In this document: piece by piece, positions 18,849-27,065 of the stretch
Layout of the letters: each line of letters begins with the position of its first letter
Numbering within the stretch: position 1 is the stretch's first letter
Assembly (NCBI GenBank): GCA_005843825.1
Contig: SZXX01000030.1
Span: 1-64,000, forward strand
Direction: 5' to 3'
DNA from: Chlorobium sp.
GTDB taxonomy: Bacteria > Bacteroidota > Chlorobiia > Chlorobiales > Chlorobiaceae
DNA length: 64,000 nt
Notes under the pieces: model-generated
Database searches by the model: none
What the model was told of the DNA's origin: nothing
Seen by the model: only the letters and a program-made list of their open reading frames with translations
Program-made: the position numbers and the translations under genes

Positions 18849-20198
18849 ATGTTCGACAGTTTAAGTGATAAGTTAGAGGGCACCTTTAAAAAGCTCGCAG
18901 GTCAGGCCACCATAAATGAGATCAATATTGGTCTCGCCATGCGGGATATCAAGAGAGCTCTCCTTGGTGCCGACGTTAACTACAAGGTAGCAAAGAAATT
19001 AATTGAAGACATAAGGGAAAAGTCTCTTGGCGAACAGGTCATCAAAAGCGTATCACCTGCGCAGATGATCGTCAAAATCGTCTATGATGAACTGACTGAA
19101 CTGATGGGTGGTGAGCAGAAGCCGCTCAACCTTTCACCCAAGAAACTTCCTGCAGTAATTATGGTTGCCGGTCTCCAAGGGTCGGGAAAAACAACCTTCT
19201 GTGCAAAACTCGCACTGCGTCTCAAGAAGAACGGAAAGAATCCTATGCTTGTTGCTGCTGACGTCTATCGTCCTGCTGCAATTGACCAGCTGAAAGCCCT
19301 TGGTCTGCAGGTTGATGTTCCGGTGTTTGCCATTGAGCAGCAGGATGCCATGAAGGCTGCCCTTCAGGGTCTTGAAGAGGCACGCTCGACCGCGAAAGAT
19401 GTTGTTATTATAGATACGGCCGGACGTCTGCAGATTGATCAGCAGATGATGGCTGAAGCTGAGGCGTTGAAGCATGCTCTCAAGCCTGATGAGCTTCTGT
19501 TTGTTGTGGACTCCATGATGGGACAGGAAGCCGTCAATACAGCAAAGGCATTTAATGATCGCCTTGATTTTGATGGTGTAGTGCTCACCAAGCTTGATGG
19601 CGATTCAAGAGGCGGTGCAGCGCTTTCCATACGTCAGGTTGTTGAAAAGCCGATCAAGTTTATCAGTGTCGGTGAGAAGGTTGACGACCTTGACCTGTTC
19701 TACCCTGACCGCATGGCCCAGAGGATTCTGGGAATGGGTGATATTGTCAGTTTTGTTGAAAAAGCACAGGAAAATCTCGATCTTGAGAAATCTCTCGAGA
19801 TGCAGAAAAAGCTGATGAAGAACGAGTTCGATCTTAACGACTTTTTCGATCAGCTCCAGCAGCTTAAAAAAATGGGCTCCATTCAGGGGCTTATTGAAAT
19901 GGTGCCGGGCCTTAACAAGATGGTTCCCAAGCAGGATCTTGAGAATCTTGACTTCAAGCCTATTGAAGCCATGATCAACTCGATGACCAGACAGGAAAAA
20001 GTCAATCCTGATATCATCAATGGCAGCCGCCGTCAGCGTATTGCCAAAGGCAGCGGAACCAAAGTACAGGAGGTTAACCTTCTTCTCAAGCAGTTCTCGG
20101 AGATGAAAAAGATGATGCGTTCGGTATCAAAGCTGTCGCAGTCAGGCAGGAAGATTACTTCGCAGAATCTTGCATTGGATAAGTTTTTAAAACGATAA
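18849..20198 (+). CDS. ffh: Signal recognition particle protein Ffh (SRP54)
   Basis: GTPase subunit of the signal recognition particle, which with 4.5S RNA delivers nascent membrane proteins to FtsY. The 449 residues contain the N domain (1-90), the G domain with P-loop GLQGSGKTT near 108-116, [29 protein letters not shown], and a methionine-rich M domain from about 300 ([17 protein letters not shown]). It starts the ffh-rpsP-rimM-trmD-rplS block. Confidence 0.97.
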   Translation: MFDSLSDKLEGTFKKLAGQATINEINIGLAMRDIKRALLGADVNYKVAKKLIEDIREKSLGEQVIKSVSPAQMIVKIVYDELTELMGGEQKPLNLSPKKLPAVIMVAGLQGSGKTTFCAKLALRLKKNGKNPMLVAADVYRPAAIDQLKALGLQVDVPVFAIEQQDAMKAALQGLEEARSTAKDVVIIDTAGRLQIDQQMMAEAEALKHALKPDELLFVVDSMMGQEAVNTAKAFNDRLDFDGVVLTKLDGDSRGGAALSIRQVVEKPIKFISVGEKVDDLDLFYPDRMAQRILGMGDIVSFVEKAQENLDLEKSLEMQKKLMKNEFDLNDFFDQLQQLKKMGSIQGLIEMVPGLNKMVPKQDLENLDFKPIEAMINSMTRQEKVNPDIINGSRRQRIAKGSGTKVQEVNLLLKQFSEMKKMMRSVSKLSQSGRKITSQNLALDKFLKR

Positions 20199-20246
20199 AT
20201 TACACACACGCTGTTAAAAGTTAACATTAACTAAAATACATTAGCC

Positions 20247-20654
20247 TTGGTAAAGATCAGACTGAAAAGAGCAGGAAGAAAAAAATTGCCGGTATACCAG
20301 ATTGTTGTTGCCGATGCGCGCTCACCACGGGACGGCAAGTTTCTTGAAGTTGTAGGCCATTACGAACCTACAGCAAAGCCACACGCTGTCACCATCAAGA
20401 AAGACCGTATTATATATTGGATGCAGACTGGCGCACAGCCAACAGCAACAGTAAACAGCCTTATCCGTACTACAGGTTTGCTTTATGAACTCAGGCTCAA
20501 GAGCATGGGTCGCAGCGAGGCTGAAGTTACTGCAGAAATGGAAAAATGGCAGGAGCATCAGAACGTAAGACGTCAGAAACGCCTTGCATTGAAGTCTCAT
20601 CGTCGTACTGCCAAAAAAGCGGCAGAAGCGAAAGCAGCAGGCGCAGAAGCCTGA
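20247..20654 (+). CDS. rpsP: 30S ribosomal protein S16 (TTG start)
   Basis: Small-subunit protein needed for 30S assembly. The N-terminus [20 protein letters not shown] is the S16 hallmark, and it is read from a TTG at 20247; no ATG is available at the correct place. The core is about 80 residues, and a Lys/Ala-rich tail brings it to 135. It lies 48 bp after ffh and 27 bp before rimM. Confidence 0.96.
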   Translation: MVKIRLKRAGRKKLPVYQIVVADARSPRDGKFLEVVGHYEPTAKPHAVTIKKDRIIYWMQTGAQPTATVNSLIRTTGLLYELRLKSMGRSEAEVTAEMEKWQEHQNVRRQKRLALKSHRRTAKKAAEAKAAGAEA

Positions 20655-20681
20655 GATTAACTCTTTTACGGTGGGGTCGGA

Positions 20682-21185
20682 ATGGAACTCTATATAACAG
20701 GAGTCATTCTCAAGCCGAAAGGATTGCAGGGTGAAGTGAAGGTGGAGTTGGTTACCGACTTTCCCGAAACTTTTCTTTCTCGCCGTGAGTATTACGCTGG
20801 CAAAACAGAGGATTCTGTTGAGCGGTTGAAAGTAAAAAAAGCCGCTTTAGCAGCTGGATTTGCATGGTTGTTCTTTGAAGGAATTGACACAATGGAAAAA
20901 GCAGAGGCCCTGACAGGCTGGAAACTGTTTGTTACTGAAGATCAGCTTTTGCCTCAACCTGCAAACCGTGCGTATGTGCACGAGATTATAGGCATGAAGG
21001 TTTTAGATCGAAATCGTACTGAAGTCGGGGTTGTTACCAGTGTGATAAGGATGCCCGCGAATGAAGTCTATGAGGTTAAGGTCGGTGAAAAAAAGATTTT
21101 GGTGCCAGCTATAGATGAATTTGTAGAAGAGTTCAATCTTGGAGAAAAGCACATAGTGATTCCAAGATTCGGCGAATTTCTGTGA
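20682..21185 (+). CDS. rimM: 16S rRNA processing protein RimM
   Basis: Ribosome maturation factor that binds S19 during assembly of the 30S head. The 167 residues comprise the N-terminal RimM domain (YITGVILKPKGLQGEVKV...) and a C-terminal PRC barrel (VYEVKVGEKKILVPAIDEFV). The canonical place between rpsP and trmD supports the call. ATG start with GGGGTCGGA upstream. Confidence 0.95.
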   Translation: MELYITGVILKPKGLQGEVKVELVTDFPETFLSRREYYAGKTEDSVERLKVKKAALAAGFAWLFFEGIDTMEKAEALTGWKLFVTEDQLLPQPANRAYVHEIIGMKVLDRNRTEVGVVTSVIRMPANEVYEVKVGEKKILVPAIDEFVEEFNLGEKHIVIPRFGEFL

Positions 21186-21229
21186 ATGGTTGACCCGGAA
21201 CAGTTTGCTCAGAAACCCGTACTCAGACA

Positions 21230-21943
21230 ATGAACGCAATAAGGATTGATGTTATTTCCGTCATTCCCGGTTTTTTTGATTCGACACTTGACACTGGACT
21301 GTTAAGCATAGCCCGAAAAAAAAACCATGCGGACATTCATGTACATAATCTGCATGACTTTGGACTGGGAAAGTACAAACAGGTTGATGATTCACCATTT
21401 GGCGGTGGCGCAGGGATGGTTATCCGTCCTGAACCGGTGTTTGCCTGTATCGAAGCGTTGAAGGCTGAAAGAGAGTATGATGAGGTGATTTTTCTGACGC
21501 CTGATGGAAAGTTGTTTGAGCAGTCTATGGCAAACAGGCTTTCGAGGATGCAGAACCTGATTATTCTCTGTGGTCATTACAAAGCCATTGATGAGAGAAT
21601 CCGTCAGAATCTGATTACCATGGAAATTTCCATTGGTGATGTCGTTGTTTCAGGTGGTGAGATCCCTGCACTGCTTCTTATGGATGCTGTTGTCAGGGTT
21701 ATACCGGGTGTTCTTGGTGACAGTGAGTCAGCTCTGACCGATTCTTTTCAGACAGGGTTGCTTGATAGTGTCTACTATACAAGACCCTCGGAGTTCAGGG
21801 GAATGAAGGTTCCGGATGTGCTGCTGAACGGTCATCACAGTAAAATTGAACAGTGGCGTAGTGAAAATGCACTTGAAAGAACACGCCAGCTTAGACCCGA
21901 TCTTCTTGATCATAGAGTTTTAGAAGAATTAAAGAAAAAATAA
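21230..21943 (+). CDS. trmD: tRNA (guanine-N1)-methyltransferase
   Basis: Methylates G37 next to the anticodon to prevent frameshifting. The 237-residue protein has the SPOUT trefoil-knot signature [20 protein letters not shown] and the D-S-F catalytic region at [19 protein letters not shown] and [12 protein letters not shown] are also conserved. It follows rimM by 44 bp. Confidence 0.97.
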   Translation: MNAIRIDVISVIPGFFDSTLDTGLLSIARKKNHADIHVHNLHDFGLGKYKQVDDSPFGGGAGMVIRPEPVFACIEALKAEREYDEVIFLTPDGKLFEQSMANRLSRMQNLIILCGHYKAIDERIRQNLITMEISIGDVVVSGGEIPALLLMDAVVRVIPGVLGDSESALTDSFQTGLLDSVYYTRPSEFRGMKVPDVLLNGHHSKIEQWRSENALERTRQLRPDLLDHRVLEELKKK

Positions 21944-21960
21944 CGTAAATAGTTGTTGTC

Positions 21961-22323
21961 ATGGATCAGTTAATTAAGTTAGTAGAAGCCACCCAGGCCG
22001 TTACCGATTTTCCGGAAATCAATCCGGGTGATACCGTCAAGATTCAGTTGAAGGTTATTGAAGGCGAAAAAGAAAGACTTCAGGCCTTCGAAGGTATTGT
22101 TATCAGCGACAGGGGAGCAGGCGGAAATAAAACAATCACAGTCAGAAAGATTTCTCACGGTGTCGGCGTTGAAAGGATCATTCCTGTCAACTCGCCAAAC
22201 ATTGAGAGCGTTACCGTAGTCAAGCACGGCAAGGCAAGAAGAGCAAAACTGTTCTACCTGCGCAAACGTACCGGCAAGGCTGCATTGAAAGTCAAAGAAC
22301 GCAAGATCGTAGAGAAAGCCTAA
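21961..22323 (+). CDS. rplS: 50S ribosomal protein L19
   Basis: L19 lies at the 30S-50S interface. The 120 residues carry [45 protein letters not shown] and the basic tail [16 protein letters not shown], all typical. Last gene of the operon, followed by a strong GC hairpin at 22349-22371. Confidence 0.97.
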   Translation: MDQLIKLVEATQAVTDFPEINPGDTVKIQLKVIEGEKERLQAFEGIVISDRGAGGNKTITVRKISHGVGVERIIPVNSPNIESVTVVKHGKARRAKLFYLRKRTGKAALKVKERKIVEKA

Positions 22324-22348
22324 GCTTTTTCCAAAGTCATAAGTCAAT

Positions 22349-22371
22349 CCGGCACGCCTCGGCGCTGCCGG
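22349..22371 (+). terminator. Strong GC hairpin downstream of rplS
   Basis: CCGGCA...TGCCGG encloses an inner CGCC-TC-GGCG stem with a single bulged base, giving an almost perfect 10-bp stem 26 nt after the rplS stop. The sequence after it (GTTATCTTA) is not a proper T-run, so it may be a terminator of reduced strength, or part of the repeat-rich DNA that follows. Confidence 0.55.
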
Positions 22372-22498
22372 GTTATCTTAGAACGGTATTCCTTCTAACG
22401 GTACTCTTCAATACCGCCAAGACACCTTCCGTACACCTCTATCCTTGTTCTCACAAGCACAATTACCTTTTGCCATCGCGGCACAACTTCGCTACTTT

Positions 22499-22529
22499 TC
22501 ATCCCGAAACGCAGTTGAGGGATCTATCC
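22499..22529 (-). repeat. Repeat family A, copy 1
   Basis: Read on the minus strand: TAGATCCCTC, a short spacer, then TTTCGGGATGA. It is almost identical to the copy at 44403-44432, differing by one extra base in the spacer. Confidence 0.7.
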
Positions 22530-22663
22530 TCGTACGCTCTCGTCCCACAGTACTCGAACTTCAGCACTTTCTTAACATATACTTCGTTATTCTACGCGAT
22601 AATACTTAACTTATTCGCTATATCGCATTGAAGCTTTTCCGGTTCACCCCATACGAAAAAAAT

Positions 22664-22711
22664 ATGATACGTTTCATTCATGCTTCAGATACTCACATTG
22701 ATAGCCCATTG
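22664..22711 (+). pseudogene. Truncated start of an SbcD/YhaO-like metallophosphoesterase
   Basis: Translation from the ATG at 22664 gives MIRFIHASDTHIDSPL, which matches the first beta strand and metal-binding loop (D-x-H) of calcineurin-like exonucleases such as SbcD and YhaO. After 16 residues the similarity stops and the frame runs into unrelated sequence until about 22822. It is best read as the remnant of a DNA-repair nuclease gene lost by rearrangement. Confidence 0.5.
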
Positions 22712-22860
22712 AGAGATCCCTTAACTCCTTCGCGAGATTGCTCATGCAATTTTTTCCCCCACCCATTGCCTTTACTGAACTGGGAGTATCCATGCTGCTC
22801 GCATTCGAAAGTTCTTTCCTGACTGTTTGACTGAAGTGAAATCAATTTGAGGAGTTAAGA

Positions 22861-24012
22861 ATGGATCATGAAATGAAAATCGGCGGAACTCTTTTTGATC
22901 GAGTTGTCCATATCCTTGAACAGGCTCGCTCCAATGTGGTGCAGTCTGTCAATACCAATATGGTTATGGCTTATTGGCTCGTTGGCCGGGAAATAGTTGT
23001 TGAGATACAGGGAGGCAAAGAGCGGGCAGAATATGGAAAACAGGTGATTCAGACCCTGTCACGACAACTGACCGAGCAATATGGCTACGGCTATTCTGTT
23101 CCAAGTGTTAAAAGCTTCAGGCAATTTTTTCTCGCCTTTCAGGATCGGTTTGTCGAGGTCTCTCCCCAAAAAGCAAGCGATAATTTATCCTCTCTGCAAA
23201 AAAGCTACCAGCCGGGTAGCCAATTCGCAACGGACTTTTCCCCGAAGCTTTCATGGTCGCATTACCGTGCTCTTATGAGAGTCTCAAACCTTTCTGCACG
23301 AGAATTCTATGAGCAGGAATCCATTGAGTGTGGCTGGAGTAAAACGCAACTGGAACGGCAGATACAAACCTCTTACTATGAGCGGATTATTGCTCACCAT
23401 GGCGAACAAGGGTTATTGCCAGTCAATCGCGAACGGTTGCCCGGTGAGAAAATCAGTCCGGTTGACGTGCTGAAATCGCCTATGGTGCTTGAGTTTCTTG
23501 ATCTGCCTGACGTTCCGAATCTGCACGAAAACGCATTAGAGCAAACCATTATCAGTAACCTGCAATTTTTTCTGCTGGAACTGGGTAAAGGATTTTCCTT
23601 TGTTGCCCGCCAAAAACATATTCGCTTTGACGACGATGATTTTTATGTGGATATGGTCTTCTACAATTTTATCCTGAAGTGCTTTTTGTTGATTGACCTG
23701 AAACTTGGCAAGCTCACGCATCAGGATGTAGGGCAGATGGATGGCTATGTTCGATTGTTTGAGGATCAGTTTAAGGTAGAGGGTGACAATCCCACCATTG
23801 GCCTGATTCTTTGCTCTGACAAGAGTGAGGCGGTTGCCAAGTATTCGGTTTTACATGAAAGCAAACAGATATTTGCTTCAAAATACCTCAAATTCCTTCC
23901 CACGGAGGAGGAGCTAAAGCTGGAGATTGAAAAAGAACGCAGGCTCATTGAAGCAAATCTGGCTGACCGGAAAGGACTATCATCTTTCGATGAAAACATT
24001 GAGTTGCCTTGA
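22861..24012 (+). CDS. DUF1016 (YhcG-type) PD-(D/E)XK nuclease-family protein
   Basis: The 383 residues show two parts. The helical N-terminal region (about 10-185; AYWLVGREIVVEIQGG, YGYGYSVPSVKSFRQFF) and the C-terminal DUF1016 nuclease region (about 190-370). The latter contains DFYVDMVFYN and LIDLKLGKLTHQD, fitting a PD-(D/E)XK core with D...D-x-K. Members are often near restriction-modification or mobile DNA. The gene stands alone here beside a truncated nuclease gene and a toxin-antitoxin island. GAGGAG precedes the ATG. Whether it is active is unknown. Confidence 0.9.
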   Translation: MDHEMKIGGTLFDRVVHILEQARSNVVQSVNTNMVMAYWLVGREIVVEIQGGKERAEYGKQVIQTLSRQLTEQYGYGYSVPSVKSFRQFFLAFQDRFVEVSPQKASDNLSSLQKSYQPGSQFATDFSPKLSWSHYRALMRVSNLSAREFYEQESIECGWSKTQLERQIQTSYYERIIAHHGEQGLLPVNRERLPGEKISPVDVLKSPMVLEFLDLPDVPNLHENALEQTIISNLQFFLLELGKGFSFVARQKHIRFDDDDFYVDMVFYNFILKCFLLIDLKLGKLTHQDVGQMDGYVRLFEDQFKVEGDNPTIGLILCSDKSEAVAKYSVLHESKQIFASKYLKFLPTEEELKLEIEKERRLIEANLADRKGLSSFDENIELP

Positions 24013-24127
24013 CAATCGCTCATAGGGATTTTGCCGGGACTTTTTCCCTGCAGTTTTAAGCCCGTGACAGGGACTTCTTATCAGATATTTCAACTCTTAC
24101 TCGACCGGTAGGCGTTGTTATGTGTCG

Positions 24128-24225
24128 CTCTTTCGAACAAAAAAGTTAGAGGACTTGAAAATATTACCGAACTCCATATCGATGTTATTAACAGTCAATT
24201 GCACGCATGAAGGTTCTTTTCAATG
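24128..24225 (+). repeat. Repeat family E, copy 1 (~100-bp direct repeat)
   Basis: Starts CTCTTTCGA and ends TTTTCAATG. It aligns along its whole length with 27066-27164 in the same orientation, at roughly 80 percent identity by eye with one indel. The pair encloses the chlorosome gene and two toxin-antitoxin modules. Confidence 0.75.
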
Positions 24226-24255
24226 CATGCGTGCCCCGGTGGTGTCGAATAATGA

Positions 24256-24891
24256 TCAGGCTTTCGGTGCAGGTGCCATGATTTTAACTCTTTCAATAAC
24301 GCTTTCAGGTGTCTGCGGCGTTGAGAATGGCAGCTGAAACGGGAGCTGAACTGGCAGATTTCCGATGAGACCCATGATCTGCTCTTTGAAGGGGAGATAG
24401 TTCGGAAGGGTTTCCACCACAAGGCCGAAAGCGCCGCTTACTGACTCCATAAAGTCTCCGAGAGCATCCTTGCTGCCCATTTCGCCCTTCACAATGCGGC
24501 CGATAAGGTTGCTGATGCCGGGGACAATCTGCTGCAGGGTGTCGTGCCCCATTTCCGCTCCGTAGGAGAAGAGCGCCAGCGGGTTGCTGAAAAGAATCCG
24601 GCGAACCTCTTCAGGGCGGGAAAGTACTTTGACCGTTCCCTCTTTAGTGATCGTGGCCTGACAGGCCATGCGTCCGCCGGCAGCAATCTGGCGAGGAGAG
24701 AGAAAAGCTTTTTCGACGTCGGTAAGCGGTGCGAGACAGTCGGCCCCATCCTGCACAGTCACGTAACAGGCCTGACAAACACCGTTTCCGCCGCAGATAT
24801 ATCCCACATGGCTGTGGTTGAGCCTTGCCGATTTGCCGAGGGTCTGCCCGACTGAAGAGGTGCAAATTTTGTCGTTAATTATGACATTCAT
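24256..24891 (-). CDS. Chlorosome envelope protein with [2Fe-2S] domain (CsmI/CsmJ/CsmX family)
   Basis: A 211-residue protein with an adrenodoxin-like N-terminal domain. Cys33-x5-Cys39-x2-Cys42 and Cys77 are the four expected cluster ligands (GYICGGNGVCQACY, GGRMACQAT). The rest (about 95-211) is hydrophobic and glycine-rich, with helices such as FSYGAEMGHDTLQQIVPGISNLIG and a Pro/Leu-rich tail, as in CsmI, CsmJ and CsmX. Those proteins sit in the chlorosome envelope of green sulfur bacteria and are thought to control redox quenching of bacteriochlorophyll. Which paralogue this is cannot be settled here. It is a single gene, not in an operon, between a DUF1016 nuclease and toxin-antitoxin genes, inside the family E repeats. 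Confidence 0.88.
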   Translation of the reverse strand: MNVIINDKICTSSVGQTLGKSARLNHSHVGYICGGNGVCQACYVTVQDGADCLAPLTDVEKAFLSPRQIAAGGRMACQATITKEGTVKVLSRPEEVRRILFSNPLALFSYGAEMGHDTLQQIVPGISNLIGRIVKGEMGSKDALGDFMESVSGAFGLVVETLPNYLPFKEQIMGLIGNLPVQLPFQLPFSTPQTPESVIERVKIMAPAPKA

Positions 24892-25118
24892 AGTCTTAAT
24901 GATTTGAGTTTTCTTGCATAGTTAACAATGCAGTATGAGGAGATAACTACCGTAAGTTAAGACCCGCAATAACAACTTGCAATTCTACTTCTTCGGGTTC
25001 TTCTGAATGAGACTTTGGGGTGATGAAGGAGAGTGCTGAGTTGCAAGTGTTGAGGGCTGAATGCGGAAGAGAATAAGATAGAGCAAACGGAAAAGGTATG
25101 AGAATAACTTCTCGTTGA
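24892..25118. other. Intergenic region upstream of the chlorosome gene
   Basis: 227 bp that should contain the promoter of the chlorosome gene. It also has degenerate family B text (GAGTGCTGAG, GTTGAGGGCTGA) at about 25031-25065. No clear promoter boxes or coding potential seen. Confidence 0.35.
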
Positions 25119-25316
25119 TTAATCCTCAAGGCATTTCTCCCATAGGCCATCTGGCTCCATAAGATAGGTGTCCTTCAGGCCTTCTTCCGCAAGCAACTCA
25201 TAGTCGGTTGCTTTACGGAGGAGTATAGTCCCGTCTTTGTCAATGGCATAAAAATATATTTTATCGTCATTGAGCTGAAGCTGATTGCGAATCTCTGAAA
25301 ATTTAGCCGCTTGCAT
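25119..25316 (-). CDS. Small hypothetical protein (65 residues)
   Basis: Starts at the ATG at 25316 behind a strong ribosome site (GGAGG, 6 nt away); the reading frame is open further upstream but has no need for it. The product, MQAAKFSEIRNQLQLNDDKI..., is acidic, with a beta-rich middle (IYFYAIDKDGTILLRKATDYELL) and no Cys. I recognise no family. Its size, good ribosome site and place next to two toxin-antitoxin modules make an antitoxin-like or stress role possible, but that is a guess. Confidence 0.6.
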   Translation of the reverse strand: MQAAKFSEIRNQLQLNDDKIYFYAIDKDGTILLRKATDYELLAEEGLKDTYLMEPDGLWEKCLED

Positions 25317-25504
25317 GACACCTCCAATGATTTTTACGTAATATAAGAAGTTATGAAAGAAAGTGCTGAATGTCATGTTGAAATTATGAACGGTGTGGCC
25401 GTCTGCATTAAAATTACATGGGAGGCTGGATCAATTGCCTTCCATTCGTAGACGCGCTGCGAGTTCTTAGGGCTGAGTGTTTGATGGGGGTGTGGAGTGG
25501 AGCA

Positions 25505-25543
25505 GATAGACCTCTCACAGGAGTTAGGGGTGACAGGGAAGAG
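25505..25543 (+). repeat. Repeat family A, copy 2
   Basis: GATAGACCTCTCACAGGAG followed by TTAGGGGTGACAGGGAAG. Very close to copy 3 at 27213-27250 (TAGACCCCTC...TTCGGGGTGACGGGGAAG). Both are followed directly by family B. Confidence 0.65.
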
Positions 25544-25580
25544 TGGGCAGTCGGCAGTGACGAAAGAGAGTGCTGAGTGA
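25543..25580 (+). repeat. Repeat family B, copy 1
   Basis: GTGGGCAGTCGGCAGTGA followed by AAAGAGAGTGCTGAGTGA. The GGCAGT tandem plus GTGCTGAGTG tail is the family signature. Confidence 0.6.
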
Positions 25581-25661
25581 TTGATGCGAGTGACCTAACG
25601 AATCATAATGGTGGTATACGGATGATTCCAGTGGAAATATCAAAAAGGTATTCGTTCAGGA

Positions 25662-26069
25662 TTATGGTGCAGTCCAGTTTTCTACTGTTAAGCCATCTGC
25701 AATCATGCTGAAAGCTTTATCACAAGTAACAAGAATGGCACTGACTGCTTGAGCATGAGCAGCAATCATAAGATCAAGCGGGGAGAGCGTTACACCTGCG
25801 ATTTCGCATGTTGCACGGAGATCGCCATAGACAATGGCAGCATCTTTGTCCCAGGCCAATATTTTAACCCGAATTAAAAACTCATGAACGCGGCTTGTAA
25901 GACCCTTGGGAAAGCAGCGCTTTGCCAGACCATAGCGTAATTCTGCCAGTGTGACCGAAGAGACCACAACACGATGTATCGGCACAGCCACAAGCCGTTC
26001 ACGCACAATAGCTATATCTCCCTTTATAATGTGACTAACGATATTGGTATCAAGCATGTAGAGGCTCAT
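25662..26069 (-). CDS. vapC: VapC-family PIN-domain toxin ribonuclease
   Basis: A 135-residue PIN domain with the acidic active site Asp7 (MLDTN), Glu43 (LAELRYG), Asp99 ([11 protein letters not shown]) and Asp117 (VTCDKAF). VapC toxins cleave specific RNAs and are held inactive by VapB. The ATG at 26069 overlaps the vapB stop in an ATGA, the usual coupling in these operons; an ATG nine bases upstream is possible. Encoded on the minus strand behind vapB. Confidence 0.92.
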   Translation of the reverse strand: MSLYMLDTNIVSHIIKGDIAIVRERLVAVPIHRVVVSSVTLAELRYGLAKRCFPKGLTSRVHEFLIRVKILAWDKDAAIVYGDLRATCEIAGVTLSPLDLMIAAHAQAVSAILVTCDKAFSMIADGLTVENWTAP

Positions 26070-26326
26070 TCTTTCCATTCCTCAAAAGGATCACGAAGAT
26101 TATCCTGTTGCATTCGATCCTCAGCATTCATAAAATCAGCTGGCACTTCAGTTGTTTCGTCAAGCGCGAAGAGTCCGGTCCATGAATCAGGATGATGCGA
26201 TAAAATGACATCTCCGGAAATGGCATCACGACGAATAAATACCTCATTGCCTTCAAAGCGAAACTCTTTCGGCAACCTGACGGCTTGACTTCGTCCTGAT
26301 AGAAAAATTTTAGCTGTGACAGCCAT
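26066..26326 (-). CDS. vapB: VapB-family antitoxin (AbrB/MazE-like DNA-binding)
   Basis: An 86-residue antitoxin. The N-terminal swapped-hairpin motif [21 protein letters not shown] is typical for VapB, and the C-terminal acidic tail should wrap VapC. The start is the ATG at 26326 because an excellent AGGAGG lies 8 nt before it. The frame is open for 27 further codons upstream without support. Its upstream DNA has a 14-bp palindrome (26370-26383), a candidate autoregulatory operator. Confidence 0.92.
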   Translation of the reverse strand: MAVTAKIFLSGRSQAVRLPKEFRFEGNEVFIRRDAISGDVILSHHPDSWTGLFALDETTEVPADFMNAEDRMQQDNLRDPFEEWKE

Positions 26327-26348
26327 TCTTTCCTCCTTGATAAATAAT

Positions 26349-26394
26349 TGATGAAATATAAATCCCTTTTTGATATATATCAAGGTATTCATCA
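26349..26394 (-). promoter_or_regulatory. Nested inverted repeats upstream of vapB (candidate operator)
   Basis: TTGATATATATCAA (26370-26383) is a perfect palindrome, flanked by a second inverted pair, TGATGAA (26349-26355) and TTCATCA (26388-26394). It lies 23-68 nt before the vapB start, where VapBC complexes usually bind to repress their own operon. Confidence 0.55.
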
Positions 26395-26428
26395 TCTGTT
26401 TGTTCAAGCCCAGGTATACCGAAAGAAA

Positions 26429-26507
26429 AGTGTTGAGTGCTGAGTGAAGAAAGTGAAATCAGTTGGCAGTGGGCAGTCGGCAGTGAGAAAAGAGAGTGAG
26501 GAGTTGT
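26429..26507 (+). repeat. Repeat family B, copy 2
   Basis: GTGTTGAGTGCTGAGTGAAG, then AGTTGGCAGTGGGCAGTCGG and AGAGAGTGAGGAGTTG. Contains both family B modules, between vapB and the ParE-type toxin. Confidence 0.6.
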
Positions 26508-26807
26508 TCAATACTTGCTGGTTCTCAGTCGCCAATTCTTTGGGTCGCGGTTGAGGTGCATGATAGCACCTAAAAGAACAATCTCTGATTCTACTCTGTA
26601 AAGGATGCCATAAGGAAACCTGTTAAGCAAACAACGACGTGAACGTTTTGAAAAATATTGCCATGCTTCGGGGAAAACTTTAATTCTATCAAAAGCCCGT
26701 TTGACTTCGGCTGCAAATTCATAACCCAAACCGGGGCATTGTTCGTTATAATGATCAACCGCTTCAGCAAATTCTTCTTCCGCGAAGGAGAGAATAACAA
26801 TATTCAT
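26508..26807 (-). CDS. RelE/ParE-family toxin
   Basis: A 99-residue ParE-type protein: MNIVILSFAEEEFAEAVDHY, ...EFAAEVKRAFDRI..FPEAWQYF.., RRCLLNRFPYGILYRVE, and I.L.AIMHLNRDPKNW. The R..FPY.I.Y motif and C-terminal H-x-R-x-P-x-x-W are typical. ParE toxins poison gyrase, RelE toxins cleave mRNA on ribosomes; this sequence is nearer ParE. It overlaps the upstream antitoxin gene by 4 bp. Confidence 0.9.
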   Translation of the reverse strand: MNIVILSFAEEEFAEAVDHYNEQCPGLGYEFAAEVKRAFDRIKVFPEAWQYFSKRSRRCLLNRFPYGILYRVESEIVLLGAIMHLNRDPKNWRLRTSKY

Positions 26808-27028
26808 CTCTGATTTATCCTCGCAAAAACATCCTCTGCTGATGAAGCCTTGATTTCCCCATGTTCATAAGCGTCAATTCGTGATTCAACCTCTTCTGCC
26901 CAGGCAGCATCAATCTTACTGCTCACAGAACGATCAAAACTCTGAAAAAGCTTTTCGATGAGCTCGGCTCTTTCAACAGGAAGTAAAGCAAGAGCATCTT
27001 TGAAAATTCGATCAGCGACTATAGTCAT
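26804..27028 (-). CDS. Addiction-module antitoxin (unstable antitoxin family, PF09720-like)
   Basis: A 74-residue, mostly helical acidic protein (LALLPVERAELIEKLFQSFD..., IDAAWAEEVESRIDAYEHGEI, EDVFARINQR), the classical pattern of the putative addiction module component family that pairs with RelE/ParE toxins. It precedes and overlaps the toxin gene by 4 bp. Confidence 0.9.
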   Translation of the reverse strand: MTIVADRIFKDALALLPVERAELIEKLFQSFDRSVSSKIDAAWAEEVESRIDAYEHGEIKASSAEDVFARINQR

Positions 27029-27065
27029 ATTTGTATCTTTAAATTCAGGTTAACAGAAAAATACA

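Larger units (their letters stand above)
22372..22860. other. Repeat-rich non-coding region between rplS and the DUF1016 gene
   Basis: About 490 bp without an intact gene. It holds an inverted pair CGGTATT/AATACCG near 22383-22415, a family A repeat (22499-22529), a truncated SbcD-like start (22664-22711), and a 9-bp inverted pair CTTAACTCC (22720-22728) and GGAGTTAAG (22851-22859), the latter in the ribosome-site region of the next gene. The strand is unusually C-rich, unlike neighbouring genes. Confidence 0.5.
25317..25661. other. Intergenic region with family A and B repeats
   Basis: 345 bp without a credible gene. It contains family A copy 2 (25505-25543) joined to family B (25543-25580). 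The left half (25380-25490) shows no recognisable structure. Confidence 0.45.

Noticed and set aside
22720..22859. CTTAACTCC / GGAGTTAAG inverted pair as target-site duplication
   Set aside because: A target-site duplication would be direct, not inverted, and 9 bp in 140 bp can occur by chance.
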